A stretch of DNA of 64,000 nucleotides from contig JAYKKM010000437.1 in assembly GCA_035772405.1 (NCBI GenBank), forward strand, positions 8,650,501 through 8,714,500, read 5' to 3'. Source of the DNA: Chrysogorgia sp. JL179-B06 (Eukaryota; Cnidaria; Anthozoa; Scleralcyonacea; Chrysogorgiidae). Shown in pieces: positions 46,310 through 56,799 of this stretch. Below the pieces are notes generated by a model. The model made no database searches. It was not told the origin of the DNA and saw nothing but the letters and a program-made list of their open reading frames with translations. How positions within the stretch are numbered: the first letter of the stretch is position 1; every line of letters starts with the position of its first letter. A program made the translations under genes and the position numbers.

Positions 46310-47390
46310 GGAGGTACAATACAATATGAAAACAATACAAATTCATAAGTTACAAAAGAATAACTTATAAAACATAAACATAAACTAATATAAAATTAAT
46401 AATAGTAAACAAAAACTAATCCGATCTAATGGTTGAAAGGGCATATGATTTAAAAGTATCTAAACTAACTATATTAATGTTGTTAAAAGGTATTGTATTC
46501 CATAAGACTATAGTTCTCGGATAGAAAGAGAATTTAAAAATGTTATTATTAACTTTCATTTGTTTAAAAGGACAGCAGTTCGGAGTTCTCAATGATCTCT
46601 CATTTGATTTAACATCAGATGGAAGTGAGATGCCAATATGGCCCATATAAATTTTATAAAACATGGTGGCTTGTGAGAGAAGTCTTCGGTCTTGAAGCGA
46701 ATCCCAACCAAGACTCTGGATCATAGGTGTAACACGGCTATATCGTGAATAGTCGTTGAACACATATCGAGCAGCCCTTCGTTGAACAGATTCAATTTGT
46801 TGATGTTCCGTTGACTGTGTGGATTCCATACACAGGACGCATACTCGAGTTTAGGTCGTACAAGTACGCGATATGCCGTGTCTTTAACTTTATGACTGCA
46901 TCCAGACAATACTCGGCGCAAAAGGCCCAGAGTAGAATTTGCGTTTTTGCAGACATTATCTACATGTTCATTCCAGTTCAAGTTGCTCGATATCGTAACT
47001 CCAAGGTACTTTGTAGAGTTGACTTTAGATATAGGCAAGCCATTTAAGATGTATTGGAACAGGCGGTTGGGATCTTTTTGCATGTTAATCCCAGATGATA
47101 ACATTTTTTAACATTAAAGTTAAGCTGCCACGTGCTTGACCATGAAAACAATTGATCCAGGTCATCCTGTAAAGACAAGCAGCCCTGAGTACTGTGAATC
47201 TCTCTGTATAAGATACAGTCGTCAGCAAAGAGTCGTAGATTAGCATTAATAGATTTGGAAATATCATTTATGTATAATAGAAATAAAACCGGACCCAAAA
47301 TTGAGCCCTGAGGTACTCCAGATAAAACAGACTGCGAACGTATTGAAGTATTACTATTAGTTCGTAAAAATCCAGCACTGTGAACTAAAC
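46310..47390 (-). pseudogene. 5'-truncated CR1/Jockey-type LINE, reverse transcriptase C-terminal half
   Basis: Minus-strand frames give SGVPQGSILGPVLFLLYIND (motif B), LRLFADDCILYRE (motif C), FNVKKC, KYLGVTISSNLNWNEHVDNV, LVRPKLEYASCVWNPHSQRN and IESVQRRAARYVFNDYSRYS, ending LSTIRSD at 46416. Frame changes occur near 47050, 46815 and at the motif B/upstream junction. Homology stops near 47390, so the 5' three quarters are missing. The Tigger element's right end sits right at this LINE's 3' end. Confidence 0.88.
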
Positions 47391-47545
47391 AGAACTACAA
47401 TTAGACTACCAAAGAAAAACGAAAGAGCTTAACCGGATTATATTATCAGATGAGTAACCGCTGACTGAAAACGGCGTCGCAAAATGTCCGAAATTTCTGG
47501 TGATTGAAAAGTTGCTCTTTATGTTAACCCAGTCTTTAACTCAGT
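47391..47545 (-). repeat. Crypton-like repeat family, copy 3 (split by hAT)
   Basis: TTGCTCTTTATGTTAACCCA and GTCTTTAACTCAGT match the inverse of 35090-35125. The repeat resumes after the hAT at 48699 (CTTCCACTCTATAGTTCTGC, TTTTGTTAAGCACATTTTGG). Confidence 0.75.
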
Positions 47546-48213
47546 CAGGGGCGTAGGAAGCTTTGTAAAGTTGGTGGGGGCCGGTCAAAGAAAAATTTTC
47601 GTTGTACCTATCAGTGGCGAAGCTAGTCGAGCGGGGGGTATGGCCCCGCAAAATTTTTAAATCTAGATTCCCGCAAATGGCATTTCCTGCATTCTGAGCG
47701 GTGATTTATCAGCTCAGAAGTTTATAAAATTTCATATTTTGGACTGTTTCGCTCTATATCAGAGTTCATCAGCATGCATAAGAACCACCAGGGGCCCCCA
47801 AAAATCTGGTGATGGTCCCTGCTCTCCCCTGCAATCGAGCCCTATTTTTGAGCCACGCCGCCCCTGAGAACCACTGACAACATATATCAATGCAATGGTC
47901 AGTGAGTGCAATATGGACATTCAGGACGTTTTTTTTCAAGCGGGGCTACCTTTTAGCCTCAATCATTCCGCAATTTCCACCCTTCTGTTTAGTTAAAAAA
48001 GAAAGTCTGCTAGAGTAGGGCTGCGTAAACTAGAGAAATATTAGTACTTTAGTTTAGTAAAACACTCGGGTTCCGTTAACATGCAAAGATATTGTGATTT
48101 TTTTTTAATTACTTCTATGATAGTTTAACAGAACATTAATAGGAAGATGTTGTTTTCGAACTTGTCGGAAATATCATACATTCATACTATTCGAACACAG
48201 ACATTCAATTAAT

Positions 48214-48400
48214 ATAGACCTCTTTCATAATGGCACCCAAATTAAATATTCTTTTATATTCATTTAAATTCGCCTTTCTGACCTCGTTCGTGTGTCAAAA
48301 TTCCAAAGAATCTTCGCTTTGTAACGAGGCCAGAAAGGCTAATTTGCATGCATATAAAAGAATATTTAGACTGGCCGCCATTATGAAAGAGGTCTATAGG
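48214..48400. mobile_element. MITE with 20-bp inverted ends
   Basis: TATAGACCTCTTTCATAATG and CATTATGAAAGAGGTCTATA are perfect inverted ends. Internal arms (AAATATTCTTTTATAT, GCCTTTCTG.CCTCG) are also inverted. About 185 bp, nested in the hAT element. Confidence 0.9.
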
Positions 48401-48531
48401 ATTTCAAATACTTCTACTTTCGAATTAAATTTTTTTGCTGCAATTTTTCTTTCAAATTCAATTATTTTTGGGGGGGCCGAAAGCTATTCCGGCCCCCCCT
48501 TTTATAATATAGGAAGAGAAGAAACGCACGA

Positions 48532-48620
48532 GCATTGTCCCCCGAGTATTTGTCGACGAGTTTCAACAACGACTTTTCGATGTTTGGTGAGAGCATTGTC
48601 CCCCGAGTATTAGTCGACGG
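48532..48620 (+). repeat. 60-bp spaced direct repeat
   Basis: GAGCATTGTCCCCCGAGTAT followed by TWGTCGACG occurs at 48531 and 48591, separated by TTTCAACAACGACTTTTCG. Confidence 0.8.
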
Positions 48621-48829
48621 GGTTCTGGGCATGCGCAGTTGTAATTTCATGTTGATCCACCATGACTAAGTGTTTTTTAACTGCTTCCTACGCCCCTGAA
48701 CTCAGTCTTCCACTCTATAGTTCTGCTTGATCTGCGGACAGCAAAATCGCTTTTTGTTAAGCACATTTTGGCCTCCACTAGCAAGAGCATGTTCGTATGT
48801 TGTTCGTTTTAATATTCGATCTGTTGAAT

Positions 48830-49022
48830 TGAATGTTGATTACGTAAAATCATGTGATCTCACGTGCGCGACTTCCGGAAATAACAAATAAAACAATTAA
48901 AACATTTCCCCTTACTCACCTGTGAATTTCTACTAAAACAATTAGTCACCTCAGTCTCGGTGATTATCGTTATATTTACCTCGCCGCTTCGCGGCTCGGT
49001 AAATATTCACCGATAATCACCG

Positions 49023-49025
<3 letters not shown>
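48830..49025 (-). repeat. Hairpin MITE, copy 2, with flank
   Basis: Inverse of 32226-32500. The palindrome is centred on GCCGCTTCGCGGC. It runs into TA repeat at 49025. Confidence 0.85.
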
Positions 49026-49056
<31 letters not shown>

Positions 49057-49059
<3 letters not shown>

Positions 49060-49298
49060 TGTGTATAAAAAAACCGCTACCTGAAGCAACTGTAAATTAG
49101 CATTTTTTTCAAAGAACCCATTGTAATAGTTTGAAGGCTTAGATACCTCTGAGCAACGAATGCGTAAAAAATAACTTGGATTGCATTCGTATTGAAAACT
49201 GCTTTCTCTCTTCTTGATTAACGCATTAAAAATTACAATAGGTCTCTTTAAGAATGCTAATTCATTTTGTAAGGTTAGCGGTTTTTTGATACACACTG
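49057..49298. mobile_element. Tc1/mariner-like MITE 1 (TA target)
   Basis: Ends CAGTGTGTATAAAAAAACCG and CGGTTTTTTGATACACACTG are inverted with TA on both sides. The ends match those of the 10351-10866 element. The minus strand has an open frame without a recognised product. Confidence 0.85.
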
Positions 49299-49304
49299 TA
49301 TATA

Positions 49305-49519
49305 CAGAGTGTCCCAAAAAAAGGCTACCTTTTCAAATTCAAATGAGCGTGTTAATTCAAACAACCTATTGTGTTTAATATCCCATGTGTATAAAACTGT
49401 GTGTTTTTACGCATTCGTAGTTCAAAAGCGATAATGAATTTCAAAGAACTACAATAGGTTGCTTGAATTAACATGCTAATTTGAATTTGAAAAGGTAGCC
49501 TTTTTTTTGGGACACCCTG
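49305..49519. mobile_element. Tc1/mariner-like MITE 2 (TA target)
   Basis: CAGAGTGTCCCAAAAAAAGG and the inverse of CAGGGTGTCCCAAAAAAAAG, with inner arms CTACCTTTTCAAATTCAAAT. TA flanks both ends and only four bases separate it from its neighbours. Confidence 0.88.
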
Positions 49520-49525
49520 TATATA

Positions 49526-49715
49526 CAGGGTGTATAAAAAAAAGCTCAACCTCGGAATTTCCCAAGAAATCCACTTGTTGTTCGGGTTTTTTGTTAATCC
49601 ACTTGACAACTGCAGATGCTTGTTCAACGGTTTTAAGATAGACCGTTCCTAACAGATGTTTTAGTTTGGCTGTTTGGCCTGCGTTATTGAATCTGATGGT
49701 TACTGCTTCTCTCAA
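49526..49715 (-). mobile_element. Tc1/mariner-like remnant, one end only
   Basis: Starts CAGGGTGTATAAAAAAAAGC after TA, directly next to MITE 2. The minus-strand frame MREAVTIRFNNAGQTAKLKH...ASAVVKWINKKPEQQVDFLG may be a leftover of the element's protein. The opposite end was not found. Confidence 0.5.
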
Positions 49716-49867
49716 AATGCAGGAAATAGCGTTTCAGAGCCTTAGAAAATCAAAAGATTTTCAGGGAGCATGACCCCCGGCACTTCTCGCTCCTGGCCTA
49801 CCCACTTATTAAATGCTTCCTGCGCCTGTATACACATACACTTTTGACTTTAGACGTATACTATATA

Positions 49868-50084
<217 letters not shown>

Positions 50085-50111
50085 ACTGTCTACGCAGCAC
50101 TCTACTTTTAT

Positions 50112-50143
<32 letters not shown>

Positions 50144-50194
50144 ACAAAGAAAATGCAAAGAAACGCGATTTCACCTGATGAGTGTGGTAAAACG

Positions 50195-50260
50195 CGATTT
50201 AACCTGATGAGTGTGGTAAGCTTTGCTTGCCATACGAAACAAATTTGCAGTGAATAAATG
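50195..50260 (+). ncRNA. Degenerate hammerhead with an 11-bp stem II
   Basis: CTGATGA (50204-50210), stem II GTGTGGTAAGC-TTT-GCTTGCCATAC (fully paired with G-U) and GAAAC (50236-50240), then palindrome CAAATTTG. The pairing base before the cleavage site is C rather than T, so cleavage is doubtful. CCTGATGAGTGTGGTAA is duplicated 31 bp upstream (50174). Confidence 0.6.
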
Positions 50261-50327
50261 TTTAAATGAAGTGACTCAAGTTTGTCTTCTTTGTTATATA
50301 TATATATATATATATTTATAAATAATT

Positions 50328-50375
50328 TAGTGACGAGATACTGACGTTTCGAGCGGGCCCTTCATCAGAGTAAGA
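50328..50375 (-). ncRNA. Hammerhead-like core, second type
   Basis: The minus strand reads CTGATGA-A-GGGCCCGCTC-GAAACG then TCAGTATCTCGTCAC. GGGC/GCTC could form stem II with an unpaired A before it, and ACG/CGT could form stem III. Stem I is not evident. It recurs at 51200-51290. It may be a diverged ribozyme or another conserved Penelope terminal signal. Confidence 0.45.
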
Positions 50376-50666
50376 CGAGATAAAATAAAATAAATAGGGC
50401 TTATATATATGCCAAAAGGGTGTCACAAGTATAAAGTAGCCAATCAAATACACGGGAGATAAACAAGCTAATCATTAATGAGATGCGAAAAGTTAAATCA
50501 TTTGCTATTTTAAAGTCGATCAGAGGGAGAAATGACAGGTCCAATATTAAGGGGATTAGGCGATAGTAAAGCAGTAAGAAACAAAAACTTGAAAAGGAAT
50601 GAAAGTGCATAAGCTAATGATAAAAAAGTTCCAAGCAAACTAAAATAACGAAAAACTTGTAGGAAA

Positions 50667-50994
50667 TTAAATAAAAGAAAAACGTTCGTTAAGACCAAGA
50701 GGATGTGTGGTGCCAAGTTTGAAAATGAGACGCTTCTCTTGCCGTTTGCGGTTATCGTTACCACCTGAGATGGGAAGGATGGCACAGACTTTCATGTCTG
50801 AAACCAAATGCCGGGTTAGAGCTGTTGAAATGGCGAGCTACAGGTTTGTCAACATCATTATTCCTTACGGAACGAAGATGTTCAGCAAACCTGTCTGAAA
50901 GGCGTCGCCCAGTTTCACCGATGTAGATTTTAGCGCATTTATCGCAAGAAATGCAATAAATGATGTTGGTGGACGTGCATGAACATATATACAT
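50667..50994 (-). pseudogene. Penelope-like GIY-YIG endonuclease domain, second family
   Basis: Reads [20 protein letters not shown], then [16 protein letters not shown] and KPVARHFNSSNPAFG. After one frameshift near 50800 it continues DMKVCAILPISGG, KRQEKRLIFKLGT and THPLGLNERFSFI with TAA at 50667-50669. I-I-Y...Y-I-G and the downstream Arg and Glu fit a GIY-YIG nuclease. The reverse transcriptase part is absent. The DNA upstream is (TA)n. Confidence 0.88.
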
Positions 50995-50998
50995 ATAT

Positions 50999-51131
<133 letters not shown>

Positions 51132-51169
51132 AGAGTGCTGCGTAGACAGTGTTTTGAATATATAGGAAA

Positions 51170-51313
51170 GTGAAAAGGTGGTAAACTGCCAAGAATTTAG
51201 TGACGAGATACTGACGTTTCGAGCGGAGCCCTTCATCAGAGTAAGACCAAACTGATGAACGGCTCCGCTCGAAACGTCAGTATTTCGTCACTAAATTCTT
51301 AGCAGTTTACCAC

Positions 51314-51318
<5 letters not shown>
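51170..51318. repeat. Head-to-head palindrome of the second-type hammerhead-like motif
   Basis: AAGGTGGTAAACTGC.AAGAATTTAGTGACGA.ATACTGACGTTTCGAGC appears on the left and its inverse on the right, meeting near 51245. Each arm carries CTGATGAA.GGCTCCGCTCGAAAC reading outward. TA repeats lie on both sides. Confidence 0.85.

Positions 51319-51352
<34 letters not shown>
51319..51352. repeat. (TA)n microsatellite
   Basis: Short TA tract between two palindromes. Confidence 0.9.
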
Positions 51353-51355
<3 letters not shown>

Positions 51356-51411
51356 ATCACAATCTTAAAGATGGGATGTGGGATATACCACACTGCTCTA
51401 AAACACATATC

Positions 51412-51482
51412 ATCAAGAAGTTTTACGTCATAATCCAATTATTTATCAAAAAACAGTGGATTATGACGTAAGACTTCTTGAT
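51412..51482. repeat. Hairpin within TA-rich DNA
   Basis: ATCAAGAAGTTTTACGTCAT.AATCCA and its near-exact inverse at 51458-51482, loop about 20 bp, followed by (TA)n at 51484. Confidence 0.85.
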
Positions 51483-51504
51483 TATATATATATATATATA
51501 TATT

Positions 51505-51570
51505 AAGTGAAAAAGCTGTCGCTACTCGAGTTTCACGCTTATTCGCGATCGTCAGGCAACTGACAGACTC
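51505..51570 (-). ncRNA. Type I hammerhead ribozyme, intact, minus strand
   Basis: The minus strand reads CTGACGA (51549-51555), stem II TCGC/GCG(T), GAAAC, stem III ACTC-GAGT and GTA, with the cut between 51533 and 51532. Stem I pairs GTTGC (51556-51560) with GCGAC (51528-51532). It directly follows the GIY-YIG end in the same orientation, as at 56.6 kb. Confidence 0.85.
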
Positions 51571-51588
51571 ACTCGATCTAGTTAAACT

Positions 51589-52026
51589 CTATTTACATGA
51601 TGAAACGAGGTGTCGTGTTACGTGTCTACATTTACTAAAAAGTTCAGAGCGTCTGTTCAGTAGTTCGTGTTTCCGGTCCTTCAGTAGGATTAGTTTTTCT
51701 TCCAAGCACAAGTTACACCTTCGTGAGCCGATTTTGTAGGCGGGAATTTTCTTTCTTAGCGACCAATTTATCTTGAACGCGCGCTTAGAATCACTCAATT
51801 TCCAAATATACTTTGACAGTTCCGTTTCATCGGCGTATTTTCTGTGTGAAAACGACTTTGTGTGGTTTCGGTATCTGTTCTTGAATGGTCCGCCCGTTAC
51901 GCCTACGTACGATTTCGTCTTGTTGTTGTCAACTGTGGTAACATCAGCTTGGTAGACCACGCTTTCTGACAGGCATTTCTTCTCGATTGGGCATTCGTCT
52001 GGTCGTCTGCAGTTGCATTCGTATAA
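51589..52026 (-). pseudogene. Penelope GIY-YIG endonuclease segment, intact frame, orphan
   Basis: The frame from about 52026 reads ECNCRRPDECPIEKKCLSES, VVYQADVTTVDNNKTKSYVG, VTGGPFKNRYRNHTKSFSHR and LSKYIWKLSDSKRAFKINWS, then C-x2-C (RRCNLCLEEKL), ending TRHLVSSCK at 51589. The Cys-rich linker, Y-x11-Y-V-G and following Arg/Glu match a GIY-YIG nuclease. The RT part is missing because the sequence switches at 52026 to a plus-strand unit, an inverted junction. It is the most complete endonuclease C-terminus here. Confidence 0.85.
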
Positions 52027-54324
52027 TACTATAATGGTATTGAGCGCTCTAAAACCTTTTGCCAACTGTGTGACTTTGTTACATATTCTTCTTGGTATAA
52101 TCTCGCTCCTAACCATAGTTGAGCGCTCTTATTGGCTTGGAACACACACGGTGAAAATGCAGCAGATCCGATTTAATTATTCTCTAAAGAACATTGGTCT
52201 ACCAACTCATGATGAATACCGACGCAACATAATCGACAAAACTGAGAGTGTTATCCACCGCATGCGATGGAAAGCACACTTCTTCCTACACGGTGACAGC
52301 AAAGACGCACAGAAAACGAATATGTATGGCTTAAAGTCCACGCGAAGCCCGCCACACGTACCAGAGTTGAAAGGCTTTGAAGACGACGTTATTAAGATGA
52401 TCTCTAACACCCAATTCCGAGAGGCAACGACGAGTTTAGCAAATCTCTAGATGACGATAAACGGAAGATCATCAAACAACCTCTTCGTCCCCGCGGACAA
52501 AACGAGAAATATGTACGAGATGGACGCGCCTACATACATCAAGTTACTGACGGAAAACGTAACAAAAACCTATAAATTGGCACAGGAGAATAGCATGAAT
52601 AGTATCAACGATGAACTGAAACACATAGCCGACGGATTAAAGATAAGCAACCGTATAGAGCCTATGGCGCAATCGAAAGCCTTCATATCCCTTAAAGACC
52701 ACAAGGACAATTTCGAGAACCACCCGCAATGCCGACTTATCAACCCTGCCAAGAGTAATCTCGGAAAGGTCAGCAAGTCCATTCTTGACCGTATCAACAC
52801 CGATATCCGTAACGAAACCCGAAGCAACCAGTGGCGCAACTCCGACGATACGATATCGTGGTTTACCAATATACCCAACAAGAATAGACACACGTTTTTA
52901 TCGTTCGACATCGTAAATTTTTATCCATCCATTTCCGAGCAATTACTAGATGACGCCATCAATTGGTCTAAGCAATTCACCACCATTTCCGAAAACGACA
53001 TCAAAATCATCAAACCACGCAAGAAAATCCCTCCTTTTTAACAACGGCAAAGCATGGACAAAACAAAACTCGCTCAAACTTTTTTGACGTAACCATGGGC
53101 AGCTATGACGGCGCCGAAATATGTGAACTAGTTGGCCTATTTTTCCTCAGCACGCTCGAGAACCGATTTGGAAACCAAATAGGATTATACCGAGACGACG
53201 GCCTAGCAGCTATCACCACCACCTCCGGAAGATTAGCTGACAAGGCGCGCAAAGATCTAATCCAAATCTTCGCAAATTTCGGCCTAAAAATCACGGCCGA
53301 TGCTAACCTGAAACGCGTGAATTTCCTTGACATAACGTTTGACCTAACTGACGGTACGTACAAACCATTCAGAAAACCTAATGACGAACCACTTTACGTT
53401 AACCGACTATCTAACCACCCCCCCTCCATACTACGCCAACTACCATTATCAATCAACAAACGCATCAACAAACTCTCATGCGACAAACGAACATTCGACG
53501 CTGCCGCACCGCTCTACAACGACGCCTTAAAACACAGCAATTTTGACACAAACCTCACATACGAACCACCCGCGCAGAACGGAAACGACTACCCTAACTA
53601 TAATCAACAACGAAAACGGAACAGACAACGCAACGCTATTTGGTATAACCCACCTTTTAGTAAGAACGTTCAAACGAACATAGGGCGAGACTTTCTACCA
53701 CTACTTGACAAACATTTCCCCCCTTCCAACAAACTATATAGCATATTCAACCGACATACTGTACGAGTCAGTTACAGCTGCATGCACCTAACATGAAATC
53801 TTTTATTTCCCAACATAACAACAAAATACTCAACCAACACACTAAACAACAAACGAACACTCAAAAACACAAACGAATGCAACTGCAGACGACCAGACGA
53901 ATGCCCAATCGAGAAGAAATGCCTGTCAGAAAGCGTGGTCTACCAAGCTGATGTTACCACAGTTGACAACAACAAGACGAAATCGTACGTAGGCGTAACG
54001 GGCGGACCATTCAAGAACAGATACCGAAACCACACAAAGTCGTTTTCACACAGAAAATACGCCGATGAAACGGAACTGTCAAAGTATATTTGGAAATTGA
54101 GTGATTCTAAGCGCGCGTTCAAGATAAATTGGTCGCTAAGAAAGAAAATTCCCGCCTACAAAATCGGCTCACGAAGGTGTAACTTGTGCTTGGAAGAAAA
54201 ACTAATCCTACTGAAGGACCGGAAACACGAACTACTGAACAGACGAACACGACACCTCGTTTCATCATGTAAATAGAGTTTAACTAGATCCCTGACGATC
54301 GCGTATAAGCGTGAAACTCGAGTA
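52027..54324 (+). mobile_element. Penelope-like element unit A (5' edge truncated)
   Basis: Starts inside the GCTC...GAGC hairpin and continues with the leader (two GAGCGCTC copies at 52040 and 52124), reverse transcriptase, GIY-YIG and a 3' hammerhead whose predicted cut is after 54324. It joins unit B head to tail. Confidence 0.85.
52157..54276 (+). pseudogene. Penelope reverse transcriptase and GIY-YIG polyprotein, unit A
   Basis: Chosen start ATG 52157 (MQQIRFNYSLKNIGLPTHDE), the usual N-terminal style of these proteins. Segments in order: VIHRMRWKAHFF; LFVPADKTRNMYEMDAP; KAFISLKDHKDNF; CRLINPAKSNLGKVSKSILD; motif A HTFLSFDIVNFYPSISEQLL; motif B VTMGSYDGAEICELVGLFFL; motif C LYRDDGLAAI with both aspartates; NFLDITFDLTDGTYKPFRKP; then the linker and GIY-YIG domain. 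The frame breaks at about 52418 (lost C), 52475, 53012, 53075, 53793 and 53866. Two of these (52475 and 53793) are shared with unit B. It keeps the catalytic YRDD that unit B lacks. Confidence 0.88.
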
Positions 54325-54336
54325 GCGACAGCTTTT
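54286..54336 (+). ncRNA. Hammerhead ribozyme lacking the 5' side of stem I
   Basis: CTGACGA (54292-54298), stem II, GAAAC (54313-54317), ACTCGAGT and A at 54324 are identical to the 56.6 kb ribozyme. However, about 15 bases, including GTTGC of stem I, are missing before CTGACGA, so it is probably inactive in cis. It marks the unit A/B junction. Confidence 0.75.
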
Positions 54337-56598
54337 TCACTTAATAAATATTCGCTCTACCTATAATGGTATTGAGCGCTCTAAAACCTTTTGCCAACTG
54401 TGTGACTTTGTTACATATTCTTCTTGGTATAATCTCGCTCCTAACCATAGTTGAGCGCTCTTATTGGCTTGGAACACACACGGTGAAAATGCAGCAGATC
54501 CAATTTAATTATTCTCTAAAGAACATTGGTCTACCAACTCATGATGAATACCGACGCAACATAATCGACAAAACTGAGAGTGTTATCCACCGCATGCGAT
54601 GGAAAGCACACTTCTTCCTACACGGTGACAGCAAAGACGCACAGAAAACGAATATGTATGGCTTAAAGTCCACGCGAAGCCCGCCACACGTACCAGAGTT
54701 GAAAGGCTTTGAAGACGACGTTATTAAGATGATCTCTAACACCCAATTCCGAGACGGCAACGACGAGTTTAGCAAATCTCTAGATGACGATAAACGGAAG
54801 ATCATCAAACAACCTCTTCGTCCCCGCGGACAAAACGAGAAATATGTACGAGATGGACGCGCCTACATTCATCAAGTTACTGACGGAAAACGTAACAAAA
54901 ACCTATAAATTGGCACAGGAGAATAGCATGAATAGTATCAACGATGAACTGAAACACATAGCCGACGGATTAAAGATAAGCAACCGTATAGAGCCTATGA
55001 CGCAATCGAAAGCCTTCATATCCCTTAAAGACCACAAGGACAATTTCGAGAACCACCCGCAATGCCGACTTATCAACCCTGCCAAGAGTAATCTCGGAAA
55101 GGTCAGCAAGTCCATTCTTGACCGTATCAACACCGATATCCGTAACGAAACCCGAAGCAACCAGTGGCGCAACTCCGACGATACGATATCGTGGTTTACC
55201 AATATACCCAACAAGAATAGACACACGTTTTTATCGTTCGACATCGTAAATTTTTATCCATCCATTTCCGAGCAATTACTAGATGACGCCATCAATTGGT
55301 CTAAGCAATTTTTCACCACCATTTCCGAAAACGACATCAAAATCATCAAACACGCAAGAAAATCCCTCCTTTTTAACAACGGCAAAGCATGGACAAAACA
55401 AAACTCGCTCAACTTTTTTGACGTAACCATGGGCAGCTATGACGGCGCCGAAATATGTGAACTAGTTGGCCTATTTTTCCTCAGCACGCTCGAGAACCGA
55501 TTTGGAAACCAACAAAGATCTAATCCAAATCTTCGCAAATTTCGGCCTAAAAATCACGGCCGATGCTAACCTGAAACGCGTGAATTTCCTTGACATAACG
55601 TTTGACCTAACTGACGGTACGTACAAACCATTCAGAAAACCTAACGACGAACCACTTTACGTTAACCGACTATCTAACCACCCCCCCTCCATACTACGCC
55701 ACTCTCATGCGACAAACGAACATTCGACGCTGCCGCACCGCTCTACAACGACGCCTTAAAACACAGCAATTTTGACACAAACCTCGCATACGAACCACCC
55801 GCGCAGAACGGAAACGACTACCCTAACTATAATCAACAACGAAAACGGAACAGACAACGCAACGCTATTTGGTATAACCCACCTTTTAGTAAGAACGTTC
55901 AAACGAACATAGGGCGAGACTTTCTACCACTACTTGACAAACATTTCCCCCCTTCCAACAAACTATATAGCATATTCAACCGACATACTGTACGAGTCAG
56001 TTACAGCTGCATGCACCTAACATGAAATCTTTTATTTCCCAACATAACAACAAAATACTCAACCAACACACTAAACAACAAACGAACACTCAAAACACAA
56101 ACGAATGCAACTGCAGACGACCAGACGAATGCCCAATCGAGAAGAAATGCCTGTCAGAAAGCGTGGTCTACCAAGCTGATGTTACCACAGTTGACAACAA
56201 CAAGACGAAATCGTACGTAGGCGTAACGGGCGGACCATTCAAGAACAGATACCGAAACCACACAAAGTCGTTTTCACACAGAAAATACGCCGATGAAACG
56301 GAACTGTCAAAGTATATTTGGAAATTGAGTGATTCTAAGCGCGCGTTCAAGATAAATTGGTCGCTAAGAAAGAAAATTCCCGCCTACAAAATCGGCTCAC
56401 GAAGGTGTAACTTGTGCTTGGAAGAAAAACTAATCCTACTGAAGGACCGGAAACACGAAAACTACTGAACAGACGCTCTGAACTTTTTAGTAAATGTAGA
56501 CACGTAACACGACACCTCGGTTCATCATGTAAATAGAGTTTAACTAGATCGAGTCTGTCAGTTGCCTGACGATCGCGTATAAGCGTGAAACTCGAGTA
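54325..56598 (+). mobile_element. Penelope-like element unit B, ribozyme-to-ribozyme
   Basis: Runs from one predicted hammerhead cut to the next (2274 bp): hairpin at 54354-54381, leader, RT with deletions, GIY-YIG, hammerhead. Close to unit A apart from internal deletions, so duplication or concatemeric insertion was recent. Confidence 0.87.
54489..56468 (+). pseudogene. Penelope polyprotein, unit B, with catalytic deletion
   Basis: Start ATG 54489 as in unit A. It keeps motif A (LSFDIVNFYPSISEQLL) and motif B (FFDVTMGSYDGAEICELV), without the two frame breaks near 53012-53075 of unit A. A 71-bp deletion at 55512 removes motif C (YRDDGLA). A second deletion of about 34 bp lies near 55698. 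The GIY-YIG part reads from ATG 56022, whose ATGA overlaps the stop of the RT frame, and breaks after DRKHEN at about 56460 because of one extra A. Not able to make an active RT. Confidence 0.88.
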
Positions 56599-56612
56599 GC
56601 GACAGCTTTTTC
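56553..56612 (+). ncRNA. Type I hammerhead ribozyme, intact
   Basis: Stem I GTTGC (56561-56565) pairs with GCGAC (56599-56603). Core CTGACGA (56566-56572), stem II TCGC-GTATAA-GCGT, GAAAC (56587-56591), palindromic stem III ACTCGAGT, A at 56598 as the cleavage residue (GTA). The very short self-complementary stem III is typical of Penelope hammerheads that work best as dimers. Activity is inferred. Confidence 0.87.
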
Positions 56613-56699
56613 ACTTAATAAATATTCGCTCTACCTATAATGGTATTGAGCGCTCTAAAACCTTTTGCCAACTGTGTGACTTTGTTACATATTCTTCTT

Positions 56700-56702
<3 letters not shown>
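56599..56702 (+). mobile_element. Penelope-like unit C, truncated by (TA)n
   Basis: Repeats the start of unit B (TTCACTTAATAAATATTCGC, hairpin 56628-56651, CTTTTGCCAACTGTGTGACT) and stops at TTCTTCTTGGTATA where TA repeat begins. Confidence 0.9.

Positions 56703-56791
<89 letters not shown>
56703..56791. repeat. (TA)n microsatellite
   Basis: About 89 bp of TA between unit C and the LINE 3' end. Confidence 0.97.
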
Positions 56792-56794
<3 letters not shown>

Positions 56795-56799
56795 ATAGT

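Larger units (their letters stand above)
47546..48698. mobile_element. Non-autonomous hAT element, 1153 bp
   Basis: Ends CAGGGGCGTAGGAAGC and GCTTCCTACGCCCCTG are perfect inverted repeats with an 8-bp duplication AACTCAGT (47538-47545 and 48699-48706). The repeat copy at 35096-35110 is the empty site. No transposase is present; a smaller MITE (48214-48400) lies inside, and a second CAGTGGCGAAGC end-like motif occurs at 47612. Confidence 0.95.
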
